Positions 18,574 through 27,984 of a stretch of DNA of 64,000 nt are shown here, one piece after another. The DNA is taken from the NCBI GenBank assembly GCA_006969385.1, contig CP030884.1, forward strand, positions 186,001 to 250,000. Direction: 5' to 3'. The stretch comes from Planctomycetaceae bacterium. GTDB taxonomy: Bacteria; Planctomycetota; Phycisphaerae; UBA1845; UTPLA1. The translations under genes and the position numbers were made by a program. Numbering within the stretch: the first letter of the stretch is position 1; every line of letters starts with the position of its first letter. The notes beneath the pieces are model-generated. The model was not told the DNA's origin, ran no database searches, and saw only the letters and a list, made by a program, of their open reading frames with translations.

Positions 18574-21033
18574 TTAGCCGTTGTGCTGTGAACGGATGAT
18601 TTCGCTGGCCTTGTTGGTCTTGATGTTCAACGCACCCAGCGCCTTGGATGCACCGGCACGCAGAATCAAGTCCGATTCATTCAGCGTCAGGTCGATCAAG
18701 CGCTGCACGACATCGCTGTCGCCCATCAGGTTGCCATAGCGGCGGCCCGATTTGGCCAACGCGTCAAACTGAGCGATGCGTTCGGCCAGATTGTGATCGG
18801 CGTTGAGCGCCACTTCGGTCAGCACTTCCTGAGCGCTGGCCGTATTGACCATCGCCAAAGCACCGGCCACTTCGATGCGCAGCTTTTCATTATCGCCGCG
18901 AATGGCCGAAACCATCGCCGGCTCGGCACGATCGACATCGAAGACGGCGCTCTCGCCGACCACTTCCAACGCTTCGGCGGCGCGAATCGCCAATTCAATG
19001 GCCGAGTCGCGATCGACAGCGGCCAGACCGAGCGAACTCGACGCCCGCGAGATGCGGCTTTCGACCGCGTCTTTGATGCGATCCGAATCACCGATATCGA
19101 TGATGGCCTGATCGAGCAATTCAACGCCGGCCTTGCCGCGGGTAAGGCGATTGCCGCGACCGACGTCATCGGCGATCACCAAAATCGGCACCGACGCCGT
19201 ATCGAAGCTGCCGCGCAGCTCGCCGATCGCGCCCAGCACGTCGGGCTGGCTCATCTGCAGGCCGAGAAACACGGCGTCGTACGCACCGATGGTCTTTTCG
19301 CGGCCATCCTGCAAAGCGGCGTACAACGTCGAACCGGCGGCCACGCTGTAATCGTTGGCCCGCAACAGGCTAATGAACTTATTGCGTACATCGAGATCCG
19401 GCACGACCAGCAAAGCGACCTTGCCTTCGGTCGCTTTTAGCGACTCGGCCAGCACCGGCACCACGTTCTGTGCGCCGGTGAACTGACTATCGGGTTTGGC
19501 AAGGGCCAACGCTTCGGCGGCCTTAAAGCGCACTTGGCGATTGGGGAAGCTCAACGCCTGCACCAATGCCTGCTTGAAATCTTCGTTACCGATCAGGTTG
19601 GCTTCACCCGCCGTGCTGCGTAGCGCAGCGATCGCGCCCAAGGCGACCGGCGGATCCTTATCTTCGACGGCGCGTTGCAACATCATGTGGTTGTATTGCG
19701 CGCCGGCGGCACGGTTGAAGTAAATCGCGCGCGGTGTATTAGCAGGTCGCGTCGAATCTTTGTTACCGAGCGGATCGGGCACGTCGCTTTCGACGTTCAT
19801 ACCCAGCTTGGCTTCGCGGCGCGTGTTGGCGGCGAGCCACAGGGCGACCGCTTCGGCGCTGGCTTCGTTGAAATTCAACACCTCTTCCGAACAGCGCATC
19901 GCCATCACGTCGTTGAAGATCGGCGTCGGCACCGGAATGTAGCGCAACTCACCGTCGCGTAGGTACCAGACGTTGGCCAAATCGGCGACCTTCACCGGCT
20001 GTAGCGATTCGGCATCGTCGTAATACATTTCGGCCAATTCGAGGAACAAGCGGGCGGGGTCGTAACCGCCGCCGATGCCCAGCTTTTGCAGCGCTTCGCG
20101 CGACGCCGATTGCACGATCGGCGACGTCGACGTGTCTTGCACCAACTCGACCAAATAGGGAACGGCTTGCTTGTAACCGATATCACCCGCCGCCCGAATC
20201 AGGATGGCTTTGGTAACGTCGTCATCCATGCCCAGCGCCTGCACCAACGGGTTCAATGCGCCGCGACCCATTTGCGAAAGCGTTTGGATCAACACGGCGT
20301 GCAGGTCGGCACGGCTCGGATCTTGCAAAGCTTGAATCATATGCGGAATGGCGTATTCACCGGCATCGCGCAGACGATTGGTCGCGTTGTAGACCATGCG
20401 CGGCGGGCCGCCGAGCTTGGCAATGTTGGCTTCGATTTCAAACGGATTGGTGCGCAGTTGCCGTTCGCCTTCTTCGAGCAGCTTGATAAACGCCACCGCC
20501 GAATCACCGACCGTGGTATTGTTGATCAGGCGAATGAGAATTTCGTTGCGATTGGGATTACGTCGCGCGAGTTCGAGCAGGCCGACCGGATCGGGCTCCG
20601 ATTCGATCAGCGCCTTGAAGTTCGCATCGGCCATCTTGAAGCGACCGACGGCCGCGAAGTGCCAACCATCTTCGGCCAAGCCGCGTTGGCGGCGACCGTT
20701 CTTAATCTTTTCGACAATTGTCTTCACACCTTGCGGCGCGTCGTCTTGCGTCGACCAAAATTCCAAGCGCGTCGTACCCGTGCGGTCGGCCATCAGGGCG
20801 TAACGCAGGTCGCTGGTATCTTCGGTGGCCAGCGCCTCAAACATCGGCGTGGCTTCTTCGAGCTGACCGCGATCGACGAGGCGCATCGCCGCTTTCCAGT
20901 CGCGCCAAAGTTTCTCGTTCTGGCCGACGGCGTTATCCGGTAAGCCTTCTTGCGCGTAAGCGACCGAGGCAAGTGCCGGCAGCAACGCCAGCGCAATGAG
21001 GGCAGAAAAATAGCGTAAACGGCTTGCGAACAT
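18574..21033 (-). CDS. Secreted HEAT-repeat protein with an embedded receiver-like domain
   Basis: An 819-aa protein. The signal peptide is MFASRLRYFSALIALALLPALASVAYA. A TPR-like segment (DRGQLEEATPMFEALATED) and HEAT repeats (GALNPLVQALGMDD, AVPYLVELVQDTS, and a further set near the C terminus) make an alpha-solenoid. Between the HEAT blocks, residues about 530-660 look like a response-regulator receiver fold: VALLVVPDLDVRNKFISLL, YDAVFLGLQMSQPD, VPILVIADD. The phosphoacceptor Asp position is not Asp. A receiver-like fold in an exported protein cannot be phosphorylated from ATP in the usual way, so a structural role is likely. Start chosen by GGGAGGAAA just upstream and the signal peptide. 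Confidence 0.8.
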   Translation of the reverse strand: MFASRLRYFSALIALALLPALASVAYAQEGLPDNAVGQNEKLWRDWKAAMRLVDRGQLEEATPMFEALATEDTSDLRYALMADRTGTTRLEFWSTQDDAPQGVKTIVEKIKNGRRQRGLAEDGWHFAAVGRFKMADANFKALIESEPDPVGLLELARRNPNRNEILIRLINNTTVGDSAVAFIKLLEEGERQLRTNPFEIEANIAKLGGPPRMVYNATNRLRDAGEYAIPHMIQALQDPSRADLHAVLIQTLSQMGRGALNPLVQALGMDDDVTKAILIRAAGDIGYKQAVPYLVELVQDTSTSPIVQSASREALQKLGIGGGYDPARLFLELAEMYYDDAESLQPVKVADLANVWYLRDGELRYIPVPTPIFNDVMAMRCSEEVLNFNEASAEAVALWLAANTRREAKLGMNVESDVPDPLGNKDSTRPANTPRAIYFNRAAGAQYNHMMLQRAVEDKDPPVALGAIAALRSTAGEANLIGNEDFKQALVQALSFPNRQVRFKAAEALALAKPDSQFTGAQNVVPVLAESLKATEGKVALLVVPDLDVRNKFISLLRANDYSVAAGSTLYAALQDGREKTIGAYDAVFLGLQMSQPDVLGAIGELRGSFDTASVPILVIADDVGRGNRLTRGKAGVELLDQAIIDIGDSDRIKDAVESRISRASSSLGLAAVDRDSAIELAIRAAEALEVVGESAVFDVDRAEPAMVSAIRGDNEKLRIEVAGALAMVNTASAQEVLTEVALNADHNLAERIAQFDALAKSGRRYGNLMGDSDVVQRLIDLTLNESDLILRAGASKALGALNIKTNKASEIIRSQHNG

Positions 21034-21359
21034 CGGTTTCCTCCCGAAGGCTACTTCGGACGAATGCTGGGGCGGTGTGACGAATGTGGTCGAGTGAGGC
21101 GGTAGGAGCCCTGTCGCATTCCCCGCCCATCCCCTGTGAGGCTGGGTTGACCCGCCACTCCGTTGCGGAGCGGTGCGCGTCAAAACATTGATTATACGGG
21201 GCCAAAAGGGCCGGTCAATGAATTTGGCACATCAGGCATCGCCGTTATAACCCGTTGCGTCCGATCAGAAATCCCGGGGGCACAGGACGTTGTGAATACG
21301 CGCCTCCCGGCCTCAATCCGCGTCAAAACTGCGACTTGCGAAATTCGGACCGACGGCGA
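21034..21359. other. Intergenic region upstream of the HEAT gene
   Basis: Contains the leader of the HEAT gene and the 3' flank of the homocysteine-methyltransferase-like gene. A run at 21185-21245 is relatively AT-rich. No gene or RNA recognised. Confidence 0.45.
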
Positions 21360-22274
21360 CTAGCCCTTCTGCTTGGCTTGCTTGCGTTGCCGCGCCTGCC
21401 GCGCGCGAATCAGTGCCGCGATATGCGGGGCCGAGGTGCCCAGCCCCCCCGCCACCAGATTGGCCCCCGCTTCCGATATCGTCGCATACCGCTCGGCATA
21501 GGTCGCCGGCTTTTCCGGATACACGCGTCCCGTCTCACCCAGTTCCGCCGCGCCGGCATTCGGCTCCGCATAGATCGGTAAGTCCGTCGCGCCGCGCATC
21601 ACCGAAATGATGGCGGGTAGCCCGTCCGGAAACTCGGTGCGATCGACGCCGAGGCCATCGACGTCCAGCTTGGCCATCTCGTCGCACATTTCGACGACAC
21701 CGGCCCCCATGACCGTCTCAAGACCATCGAGGCCCGCATCAAAACTCATGCTGGCAATCACGGGGGCAGCGTCCGTTTTTTGACAGGCCGATACCGCCAA
21801 CACCAACGCGCGCAGTTCCGTAAAGGAGCGACACAAAAACGCATCAACGCCCGCGTCTGCCAGACGCTGTGCTTGCGTCTGATATGCCGCCGCCATTTCA
21901 GCTTCTTCGATTTCGCCCAACGCCAGGATCGGCTCGACCGGTCCCAGAGCGCCGAGCAGTTTGATATCACCCGCCGCGGCGCGCGTGCGCTGCACCATCT
22001 CATCGATGAGCGCGAGCGACTTATCGGCGTCGGCATCGTCTAGCGCGCCGAGCGTTATCGGATTGACGCGATCCGTCGGCACCACCCACGCGTCAACACC
22101 GGCTGCCACCAAGTTGCTAAGCGTGAGTTCAAATGCCGCCGCTTCGTCGAGCAGCGCGGATTCCCATAATTGGCGCGCATCACGAAGGCCGATAGGTCCG
22201 GCCAAATCACCGGCAATTACCAATGCTTCTGATAACCAACTTGTCGACGTCCGCTGATTCACTGCGTTACTCAC
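21360..22274 (-). CDS. Homocysteine S-methyltransferase-fold protein lacking zinc cysteines
   Basis: A 304-aa TIM-barrel protein aligning with the Hcy-binding domain of MetH/BHMT: LIAGDLAGPIG-like start, LLGALGPVEPILALGE, DAFLCRSFTELRAL, IYAEPNAGAAELG and the C-terminal GANLVAGGLGTSAPHI. In active enzymes the last motif is GGCCGTxPxHI and a third Cys lies in a GxNC segment. Here these read GGLGTSAPHI and DGLGVDRTE, so all three zinc ligands are missing. A methyltransferase using the usual zinc-thiolate chemistry is therefore unlikely. Predicted GTG start at 22274; no clear ribosome binding site. It may be a repurposed binding or regulatory protein. Confidence 0.75.
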   Translation of the reverse strand: MSNAVNQRTSTSWLSEALVIAGDLAGPIGLRDARQLWESALLDEAAAFELTLSNLVAAGVDAWVVPTDRVNPITLGALDDADADKSLALIDEMVQRTRAAAGDIKLLGALGPVEPILALGEIEEAEMAAAYQTQAQRLADAGVDAFLCRSFTELRALVLAVSACQKTDAAPVIASMSFDAGLDGLETVMGAGVVEMCDEMAKLDVDGLGVDRTEFPDGLPAIISVMRGATDLPIYAEPNAGAAELGETGRVYPEKPATYAERYATISEAGANLVAGGLGTSAPHIAALIRARQARQRKQAKQKG

Positions 22275-22459
22275 TCTGGTCGTCGAACCATCTCAACTTC
22301 GTGGCAAATTCTGATAAGCGCCCTTCCCAACTGCCCGCATATCGTACGGTTAATTCGTGGGTTCACCACACGAGTGGGAAGAGGACAATCCAGACAACTG
22401 ATCTTACGGCATGCCCTTCTTGGAGGCTGGTCGGCGGACGTGCATCAGGAGGCAGACTA

Positions 22460-23773
22460 ATGCACCGTCAAACCAGCTTTCTATTTTCGCGATTATCGAC
22501 TCTCATACCGACGATGTTGGCATGTTGTGCGTTGGCCGTGGGCTGCGACACCAACGTGTTGCCGACGACCGGCCCGTCGGCCACCAATTCCAGCGGCGGC
22601 GACGCGACCGCGCCGTTGCAAACCGGCAGCAGCGACGTCTTCGGCACCGTCACGCGTCAAATCATCACCGAAACGAATCGCATCAGCTTTGAAGGCACGC
22701 TCGGGCACTTGGACGACCGTCAGGTGTTTGACCTCGGTCCGGCCAATGCCGGCGACCGCATCACCGTCGAAATCAGCGGACACGGCGGCCTCAATACGGT
22801 GGCCGCCCTGTTTAATGGTAACAGCGACCTGATCGATGCCAGCGACGATCGCAGCTATTACTCCGGATTGCTCGATCCGTATATGTCGCGCGTGGTGCGT
22901 CACGATACGCGCAACCTATATCTAGGCGTCGCCATCTCCAGCGGTCGACATTTCTCGTCCAACCAAGGTCGCTTCGCACCCGGCAGCTTCACGGTCACCG
23001 TGACGCGTCAGCCGAATCAGAGCTACGATCCGCCGCGCCAGCAATTGGTTTATCTCGACTTTGAAGGCGGCGCATCGGTGCAGATCGGTCAGGAACCGAT
23101 CGAGCAGATGCGACCTTTCACCGCCGAAAGTATCTCGGCACGCATGGTTGGCAAGACCGATGCGATCATCGCGTTGGTCGTCGATCATATGAAACGCGAC
23201 TTCGCTAACTACGACGTCGTAATCTATGACAGCCGGACGCATCCGCAGCCGACCGGTCCGCACACGAAGATTTACTTCGGTAACTACAGCGCGTCATTCC
23301 TGGGGCTGGCCGACAACGTCGATACCGGCAACCGATTTCTTGACCAAGAGGCGATCATCTATACCGAAACGTTGGGCATGTTTGAAAACATGTTGCCCAG
23401 TATGGAAGAAATCGCGATGGCCGTCGCCAATGTCGGCTCCCACGAACTCGGTCACTTGCTGGGGCTGGAACACTCGCGCGATCCGAACGATTGTATGGCC
23501 ACGGCCGCCAGCGCCCGCCAGATCATGGAAATCGACGCCGGTTTTATCCGCAGCGAGATGCAGACCGACGTTTTCCCGATCGGTTTTCAGAACGGGCCGC
23601 AACTACTTACTTGGAACGTGGGCCGATCCACCAATAACAGCGCTCGCACGCGCATCGACGATTTGGTGATGCAGGAAAAGGCCGCCACCAACTGGCGCGA
23701 CGACTGGGGTGTGCCGGATATCGAACTACCCAAGTGCGGCGGTTGCGCACGGCACGTGGCAGAAGAAGATTAA
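22460..23773 (+). CDS. Lipoprotein metalloprotease of the metzincin type
   Basis: A 437-aa exported lipoprotein. The signal MHRQTSFLFSRLST..ACCALAVGC has a lipobox with Cys29. A low-complexity Ser/Thr/Gly linker precedes a beta-rich PPC-like module (ISFEGTLGHLDDRQVFDLG ... GSFTVTVTRQ). A protease domain follows with HELGHLLGLEH at residues 328-338: three zinc His, Glu329 and the Gly of the extended metzincin motif. The C terminus has a CGGC pair. AGGAGG lies eight nt before the ATG at 22460, which decides the start over longer in-frame readings. It probably cleaves extracellular or surface proteins. Confidence 0.85.
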   Translation: MHRQTSFLFSRLSTLIPTMLACCALAVGCDTNVLPTTGPSATNSSGGDATAPLQTGSSDVFGTVTRQIITETNRISFEGTLGHLDDRQVFDLGPANAGDRITVEISGHGGLNTVAALFNGNSDLIDASDDRSYYSGLLDPYMSRVVRHDTRNLYLGVAISSGRHFSSNQGRFAPGSFTVTVTRQPNQSYDPPRQQLVYLDFEGGASVQIGQEPIEQMRPFTAESISARMVGKTDAIIALVVDHMKRDFANYDVVIYDSRTHPQPTGPHTKIYFGNYSASFLGLADNVDTGNRFLDQEAIIYTETLGMFENMLPSMEEIAMAVANVGSHELGHLLGLEHSRDPNDCMATAASARQIMEIDAGFIRSEMQTDVFPIGFQNGPQLLTWNVGRSTNNSARTRIDDLVMQEKAATNWRDDWGVPDIELPKCGGCARHVAEED

Positions 23774-23779
23774 GCGCGA

Positions 23780-24160
23780 TTAAAACCGAAACTGCATGTC
23801 GTTCGTGAATCGAACGGCGACCAGGCCTTCATTCAGGGTCTGGTCGTCGTTGTTGTTGGGCGGCGTGATGCGAACGGTTTGACCCTGACAGAAACCCCGC
23901 ATGTCTTTGTGCCAGACTTCAACGCTGGCGGGGATATAAAACTGCAATTCGATGTCGCTATCCTGCGGCGGCATATCACCGATCAACTCGATCAAGGTAC
24001 CACCACCACTGACGTTGCGCGTAATGCCGACGAACGGCTTGTTGTCCAGCTCGAAACTGACGGGCATGCGCGTGGGAATGCGCGGCGTCGCGCGGCGTTC
24101 CGCGTTGCTGCGTTCGGTTTGAGACAAAGCTTCGGGACGATCGATAATGATAGTGGACAT
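23780..24160 (-). CDS. PilZ domain protein
   Basis: A 126-aa cytoplasmic protein that is essentially one PilZ domain. The c-di-GMP-binding signature is present in both halves: RRATPR (residues 22-27, giving RxxxR) and NVSGGG near residue 48. The domain continues with IELQFYIPAS and VAVRFTNDM. PilZ proteins act as c-di-GMP receptors controlling motility or exopolysaccharide; no partner is encoded next to it. Its stop is seven bp from the convergent metalloprotease stop. Confidence 0.9.
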   Translation of the reverse strand: MSTIIIDRPEALSQTERSNAERRATPRIPTRMPVSFELDNKPFVGITRNVSGGGTLIELIGDMPPQDSDIELQFYIPASVEVWHKDMRGFCQGQTVRITPPNNNDDQTLNEGLVAVRFTNDMQFRF

Positions 24161-24268
24161 AGCGCTGCTCGCTCGTAAACAGGTCGAGTCATCAGTTCTA
24201 TGTCGGATATCGGTAAGCGTCGGACCGAAGTGAACTTATAAGACAATACCGCTGCGCTATCGCAATTC

Positions 24269-25753
24269 TCAAAGTAACTCGCTCAGCTTTCTTTTGAGAA
24301 TCTTGCCGGTCGGTCCACGGGGCAAGTCGTCCGATATGATGACCCGCCGCGGAATCTTGTAACCCGCCACTTTATCCCGGCAAAATTCGCGCAATTCGGT
24401 GTCCGTCGCCGTCTCACCCTCCACAAGTGTGACAAACGCCACGGGCACTTCACCGCGCGACGGATCGGGTTGACCGATGGCGGCGGCTTCGTTCACTGCC
24501 GGGTGCGCTTCGAGCGCCGCTTCGATTTCGCGCGGGTACACGTTTTCACCGCCGACGATGATCATCTCTTTCTTGCGACCGGTAATTGAGATGTACCCCT
24601 CGTCATCGACGTGCCCCATGTCGCCCGTCTTGTACCAGCCATCGTCGGTCAGGACGGCGCGCGACTCCTCGGGCTTGTGGTAATAGCCGGGCATGACGTT
24701 GTCACCGCGCACCCACAGCTCGCCCGTTTCCCCGTCAGGCAGCGGCTTGCCGTTGTCGTCGAACGCTTTCACTTCCACGCCGGGCACAGCCTGACCGGCG
24801 GTGCCGGGTTTGTGCGCCCACGGCATATTGAGGCTGACAACCGGCGCCGCTTCGCTCATACCGTAGCCCTGCATGATTTCGACCTCGAAACGCTTCTTGA
24901 AGCGCTCGAACGTATCCGGCGGCAGCGCCTCGCCGCCGCTGATGGCATACTTAAGCGATTTGAAGTCGGCAGGCTTGGACGATTTGGAACGCAGCATGGC
25001 GCTGAACATGCTCGCAATCATCATGCAGATGGTGATTTCCTTTTCGCGAATCGTTTTCGGTATGGCGTTGGGTGTGAAGCGCGGCATGTAATGCACCATC
25101 GCGCCGAGACGCACCGGCACCAGCAGCTTCGCCGTTAATCCGAAGCTATGAAACAACGGCAAAATGCCGAGGAAGCGATGGTCGCCTGTCAGCTTCGCTT
25201 TTGCGATACAGGCATCCATGTTGGAGCGCAGATTTTTATAGGTTTGGCACACACCCTTGGGCGTGCCCGAGGTGCCGGACGTATAAAGCAATACCGCCGT
25301 ATCATCTGGATTAACGTTCGGCACGCGCGGCGTGCCGCGCAGATACGACAAGATCATGTCGCGCTTGAGCGGCAACTCCTCCATAAAGATCGCCCGCGCC
25401 GGTAGCTGTTCCGCCAATTCCTTGAAGTGACCAATGGTAAAAACGGTGTCGATCTGCGCGTCTTCAACGACGCTCTTTAGTTCTTGTGGTTGCAACAAGA
25501 AATTCAGCGGTACGACGGTGCGCCCCGCCCATAGCGTACCGTAGAACGTACCCGCAAACGCAACGGTGGACGGCATCAGAATGCCCACCCGTTCGCAATC
25601 GGTCTCGCGTGCCACCCGCCGCGCCATCACCGACGAGAGTCGCTTGAGTTGTGCGAAGTTAATCGCGCGCGTCGGATCGGACACGGCTTCGTGCTTCGGC
25701 ACGCGGGCGGCGGATTCGAGTAAGGTTTCGACAAGCACCGTGAACACTCCCAT
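24269..25753 (-). CDS. AMP-dependent acyl-CoA synthetase/ligase (fatty acid type)
   Basis: A 494-aa adenylate-forming enzyme that activates carboxylic acids, probably medium/long-chain fatty acids, to acyl-CoA via acyl-AMP. Motifs in order are LLYTSGTSGTPKGV (phosphate loop), YGMSEAAPVV, TGDMGHVDDEGYISITGR, KKEMIIVGGENVYPREIE and the C-terminal PTGKILKR with the catalytic Lys. The start at 25753 is preferred; the longer frame to 25792 would begin inside a terminator hairpin. A GTG 18 nt further in (after GGGAG) is an alternative. It stands alone, with no beta-oxidation genes adjacent. Confidence 0.92.
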   Translation of the reverse strand: MGVFTVLVETLLESAARVPKHEAVSDPTRAINFAQLKRLSSVMARRVARETDCERVGILMPSTVAFAGTFYGTLWAGRTVVPLNFLLQPQELKSVVEDAQIDTVFTIGHFKELAEQLPARAIFMEELPLKRDMILSYLRGTPRVPNVNPDDTAVLLYTSGTSGTPKGVCQTYKNLRSNMDACIAKAKLTGDHRFLGILPLFHSFGLTAKLLVPVRLGAMVHYMPRFTPNAIPKTIREKEITICMMIASMFSAMLRSKSSKPADFKSLKYAISGGEALPPDTFERFKKRFEVEIMQGYGMSEAAPVVSLNMPWAHKPGTAGQAVPGVEVKAFDDNGKPLPDGETGELWVRGDNVMPGYYHKPEESRAVLTDDGWYKTGDMGHVDDEGYISITGRKKEMIIVGGENVYPREIEAALEAHPAVNEAAAIGQPDPSRGEVPVAFVTLVEGETATDTELREFCRDKVAGYKIPRRVIISDDLPRGPTGKILKRKLSELL

Positions 25754-25775
25754 CCAAAGAAGTTTCGGCCTATCT

Positions 25776-25802
25776 AAAAAAACACCGCCCAACGGCGGTG
25801 TG
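25776..25802 (-). terminator. Rho-independent terminator, minus strand
   Basis: ACACCGCC pairs with GGCGGTGT around a 4-nt loop and is followed on the minus strand by seven T residues. It lies downstream of the glycosyltransferase gene and just before the acyl-CoA ligase start, separating their transcription. Confidence 0.85.
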
Positions 25803-25907
25803 CTGTTAATGCTGAATGAACGATGTATCGCAGCGCGCTTTACGCGTCAAACTTTGTAAGCAAGAGGTGAAAACAAGTCAGCGTATTGCCATTATACGGG
25901 TGCCCCT

Positions 25908-25950
25908 GCATTAGGGTGCCCCGGCCCCTCCGGGGCTGGGGGACTAAGCC
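25908..25950 (-). repeat. Repeat B, copy 1 (CCCCAGCCCC...GGGGCACCC family)
   Basis: On the minus strand it reads TCCCCCAGCCCCGGAGGGGC then CGGGGCACCCTAATGCAGG. This is the same GC-rich hairpin unit found at 30673-30700, 30722-30760 and 30954-30984. It is intergenic and non-coding. Confidence 0.65.
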
Positions 25951-25979
25951 GCGCGCGACCTCAATAACAAACGCACGGC

Positions 25980-27749
25980 TTAAACCGCCATTGCCTCCGC
26001 CGGTGCGACCGCCTTGATCGCCGGTAGGAAGTAATCGCGCGAAATAACATCCCAACTCATCTGGCTCGCCAGCTTGAACCCGCGGGCCAGATAAGCTTCT
26101 TTATCGCGCGGCGTGCGCGGTAAGCGACTCACGATTTCGGCCGCGGCATGTTCGGCGACTTCGCGCTCGTAGTTCTCACGCGTTTCGCGCGTCATGTGCA
26201 GATAACTTTCAATGGTGTCCGGCTCGCAACGATAGCGCGCGTAGCGCACTGCGATCACGTTCTTGGTGCCGTCCGGACCGGCCACGCGATCGACAAAGCA
26301 GCTACACCCGCACGCCCCGCTCATCACGCAGATCGCACCGAACGAGAGCGCCTCGACCTGCGCGATGCCAAACGGTTCGTAAATCGACTGACCGAACTCG
26401 ACATCGCTACCGCGACGGATATCGGCGAAGCACATATCGGCGGGCATGCGCGAACCGCACAAGTTGCGCGCGAAGCCGAACTGGTTGATAAAGATGATCT
26501 TGCAATGCCGCGACCGCGCGTTGAACGATTGTACGGCTTGATAGAACACCGCCTCGCCGCCGGTGAGGTCGGGCATCTGCTCGCGATGGGCGACGGGCCA
26601 ATCCCACCATTTTTCCATGTGCAACACGTCCGCCTTGGAGCGCGGGCCGGGCAATTCGGTCGAGAGCACAAATAGGACTGCCGACTCACCGGTCTTGCGA
26701 AACGCCTGCTCGATATGCTTCATCACTTCCATATCGCGCCAGAGCCCTTTGCTGGGCGTCATGCGCGTGACGTGCGTGAAGATGTAATGCGGTCGATCGC
26801 CGATCAGGTTTTCAGCATAGGTTTGCAATCGCCGCTTGCTGGCCGCCGCCTCTTCGGTCGTTGTTTCGTATGCGGGAACGCCGTTGTAGCACAACTGAAT
26901 ATTACTATCGCGCATGTTCGGCGTCAGATTGCGCAGTTCATCGACGACGTAATCACTAACTGCCAACGTCACATCAAGAAAACGTGTCGACTCAATCAAC
27001 GCATGGCGGTAGTAGCCCGTCTGATCGCCGAAGATCTCACCGATGAAACGACCTTCCTCGGGGGCGCGGCGCAGAATGTTATAAAACGCCGTGTCGTGGC
27101 CTTCGTGTTCTTCCACGATTTTGCGGGCGGTCGACACCTCATGCGCGTGATACGCCGTAATAAACTTCGTATCGCCGTCGAGCTTTGCCGCCAGCGCCGT
27201 CGGCACACCCATAAACTCGTGGCCGATCACCGCACATTGCTGTTCGCCCGATGCCAACCCTAGCGCCTTGGCCACCGCCAAACCGGGGATCGCCAAGCGC
27301 ACGTATTGTTCGTAATCCCAACTGTTTTCAAAGCGCGTCGACTCAATGCCGAACGCATTGAAAAGCTGATGCTTCAGATGATTGATCGCCCCCTGCTCCA
27401 TATGGCAGATGTCGATCAGCGCTACTTCCGGCCACGACTCACCACCCGTGATCGGATCGCGCAGGTGGCGGCGACCGTACACGATATCGACGTGATAACG
27501 CTGCCGGATTTCGTTAAACGCATGCGCGTGCGGGCCGTCGTACATGCCGTCGATCGACGAATAGGTCACTTCGCCGCCCGGACCTAGCCGTGTTGACACG
27601 TCGCCCTCGTTATTAAACAAGGGGCATAACAGGAGCGACCGACCGACTTGGCGGTCGTATTCCGCCGAGGTCAGCAAGCCTTCCAGCACGGTGCCGATGC
27701 CGCCGACTTTCACCACGGCTTCGTGCGTCACATGAACGATGTTGAGCAT
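25980..27749 (-). CDS. Glycogen/starch-synthase-like GT-B glycosyltransferase
   Basis: A 589-aa cytoplasmic glycosyltransferase. The N terminus LNIVHVTHEAVVKVGGIG has the Lys-x-Gly-Gly motif that contacts the ADP/UDP-glucose in GT5/GT3-type synthases, followed by a GT-B N domain. The C domain has FTHVTRMTPSKGLWRD and the E-x7-E like segment YEPFGIAQVEALSFGAICVM. The family elongates alpha-glucan chains or related polymers from nucleotide sugars; a eukaryote-like glycogen synthase relative is possible. No branching enzyme or pyrophosphorylase gene is adjacent. A terminator lies downstream at 25776. Confidence 0.8.
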   Translation of the reverse strand: MLNIVHVTHEAVVKVGGIGTVLEGLLTSAEYDRQVGRSLLLCPLFNNEGDVSTRLGPGGEVTYSSIDGMYDGPHAHAFNEIRQRYHVDIVYGRRHLRDPITGGESWPEVALIDICHMEQGAINHLKHQLFNAFGIESTRFENSWDYEQYVRLAIPGLAVAKALGLASGEQQCAVIGHEFMGVPTALAAKLDGDTKFITAYHAHEVSTARKIVEEHEGHDTAFYNILRRAPEEGRFIGEIFGDQTGYYRHALIESTRFLDVTLAVSDYVVDELRNLTPNMRDSNIQLCYNGVPAYETTTEEAAASKRRLQTYAENLIGDRPHYIFTHVTRMTPSKGLWRDMEVMKHIEQAFRKTGESAVLFVLSTELPGPRSKADVLHMEKWWDWPVAHREQMPDLTGGEAVFYQAVQSFNARSRHCKIIFINQFGFARNLCGSRMPADMCFADIRRGSDVEFGQSIYEPFGIAQVEALSFGAICVMSGACGCSCFVDRVAGPDGTKNVIAVRYARYRCEPDTIESYLHMTRETRENYEREVAEHAAAEIVSRLPRTPRDKEAYLARGFKLASQMSWDVISRDYFLPAIKAVAPAEAMAV

Positions 27750-27984
27750 ATCTTCGATCTCGAATGATTTTGGGTTACAGCTCGTCTTGATTAACAGGGA
27801 CGGTCACATCGACCGTAAAGCACCTTTCAAACGCTTTACCCACATCATATCGGAGGATGGGCGGGGGCAAGCAAATTTTTCGCGACTGTCGAACCGATGA
27901 ACGTTTTGGCCCTATGATGGCCGAGGTGCGGGCACAATGCCGGCCCGATCTTCCGAAACGCTATCCCCCATGCGAGGATTCGCC

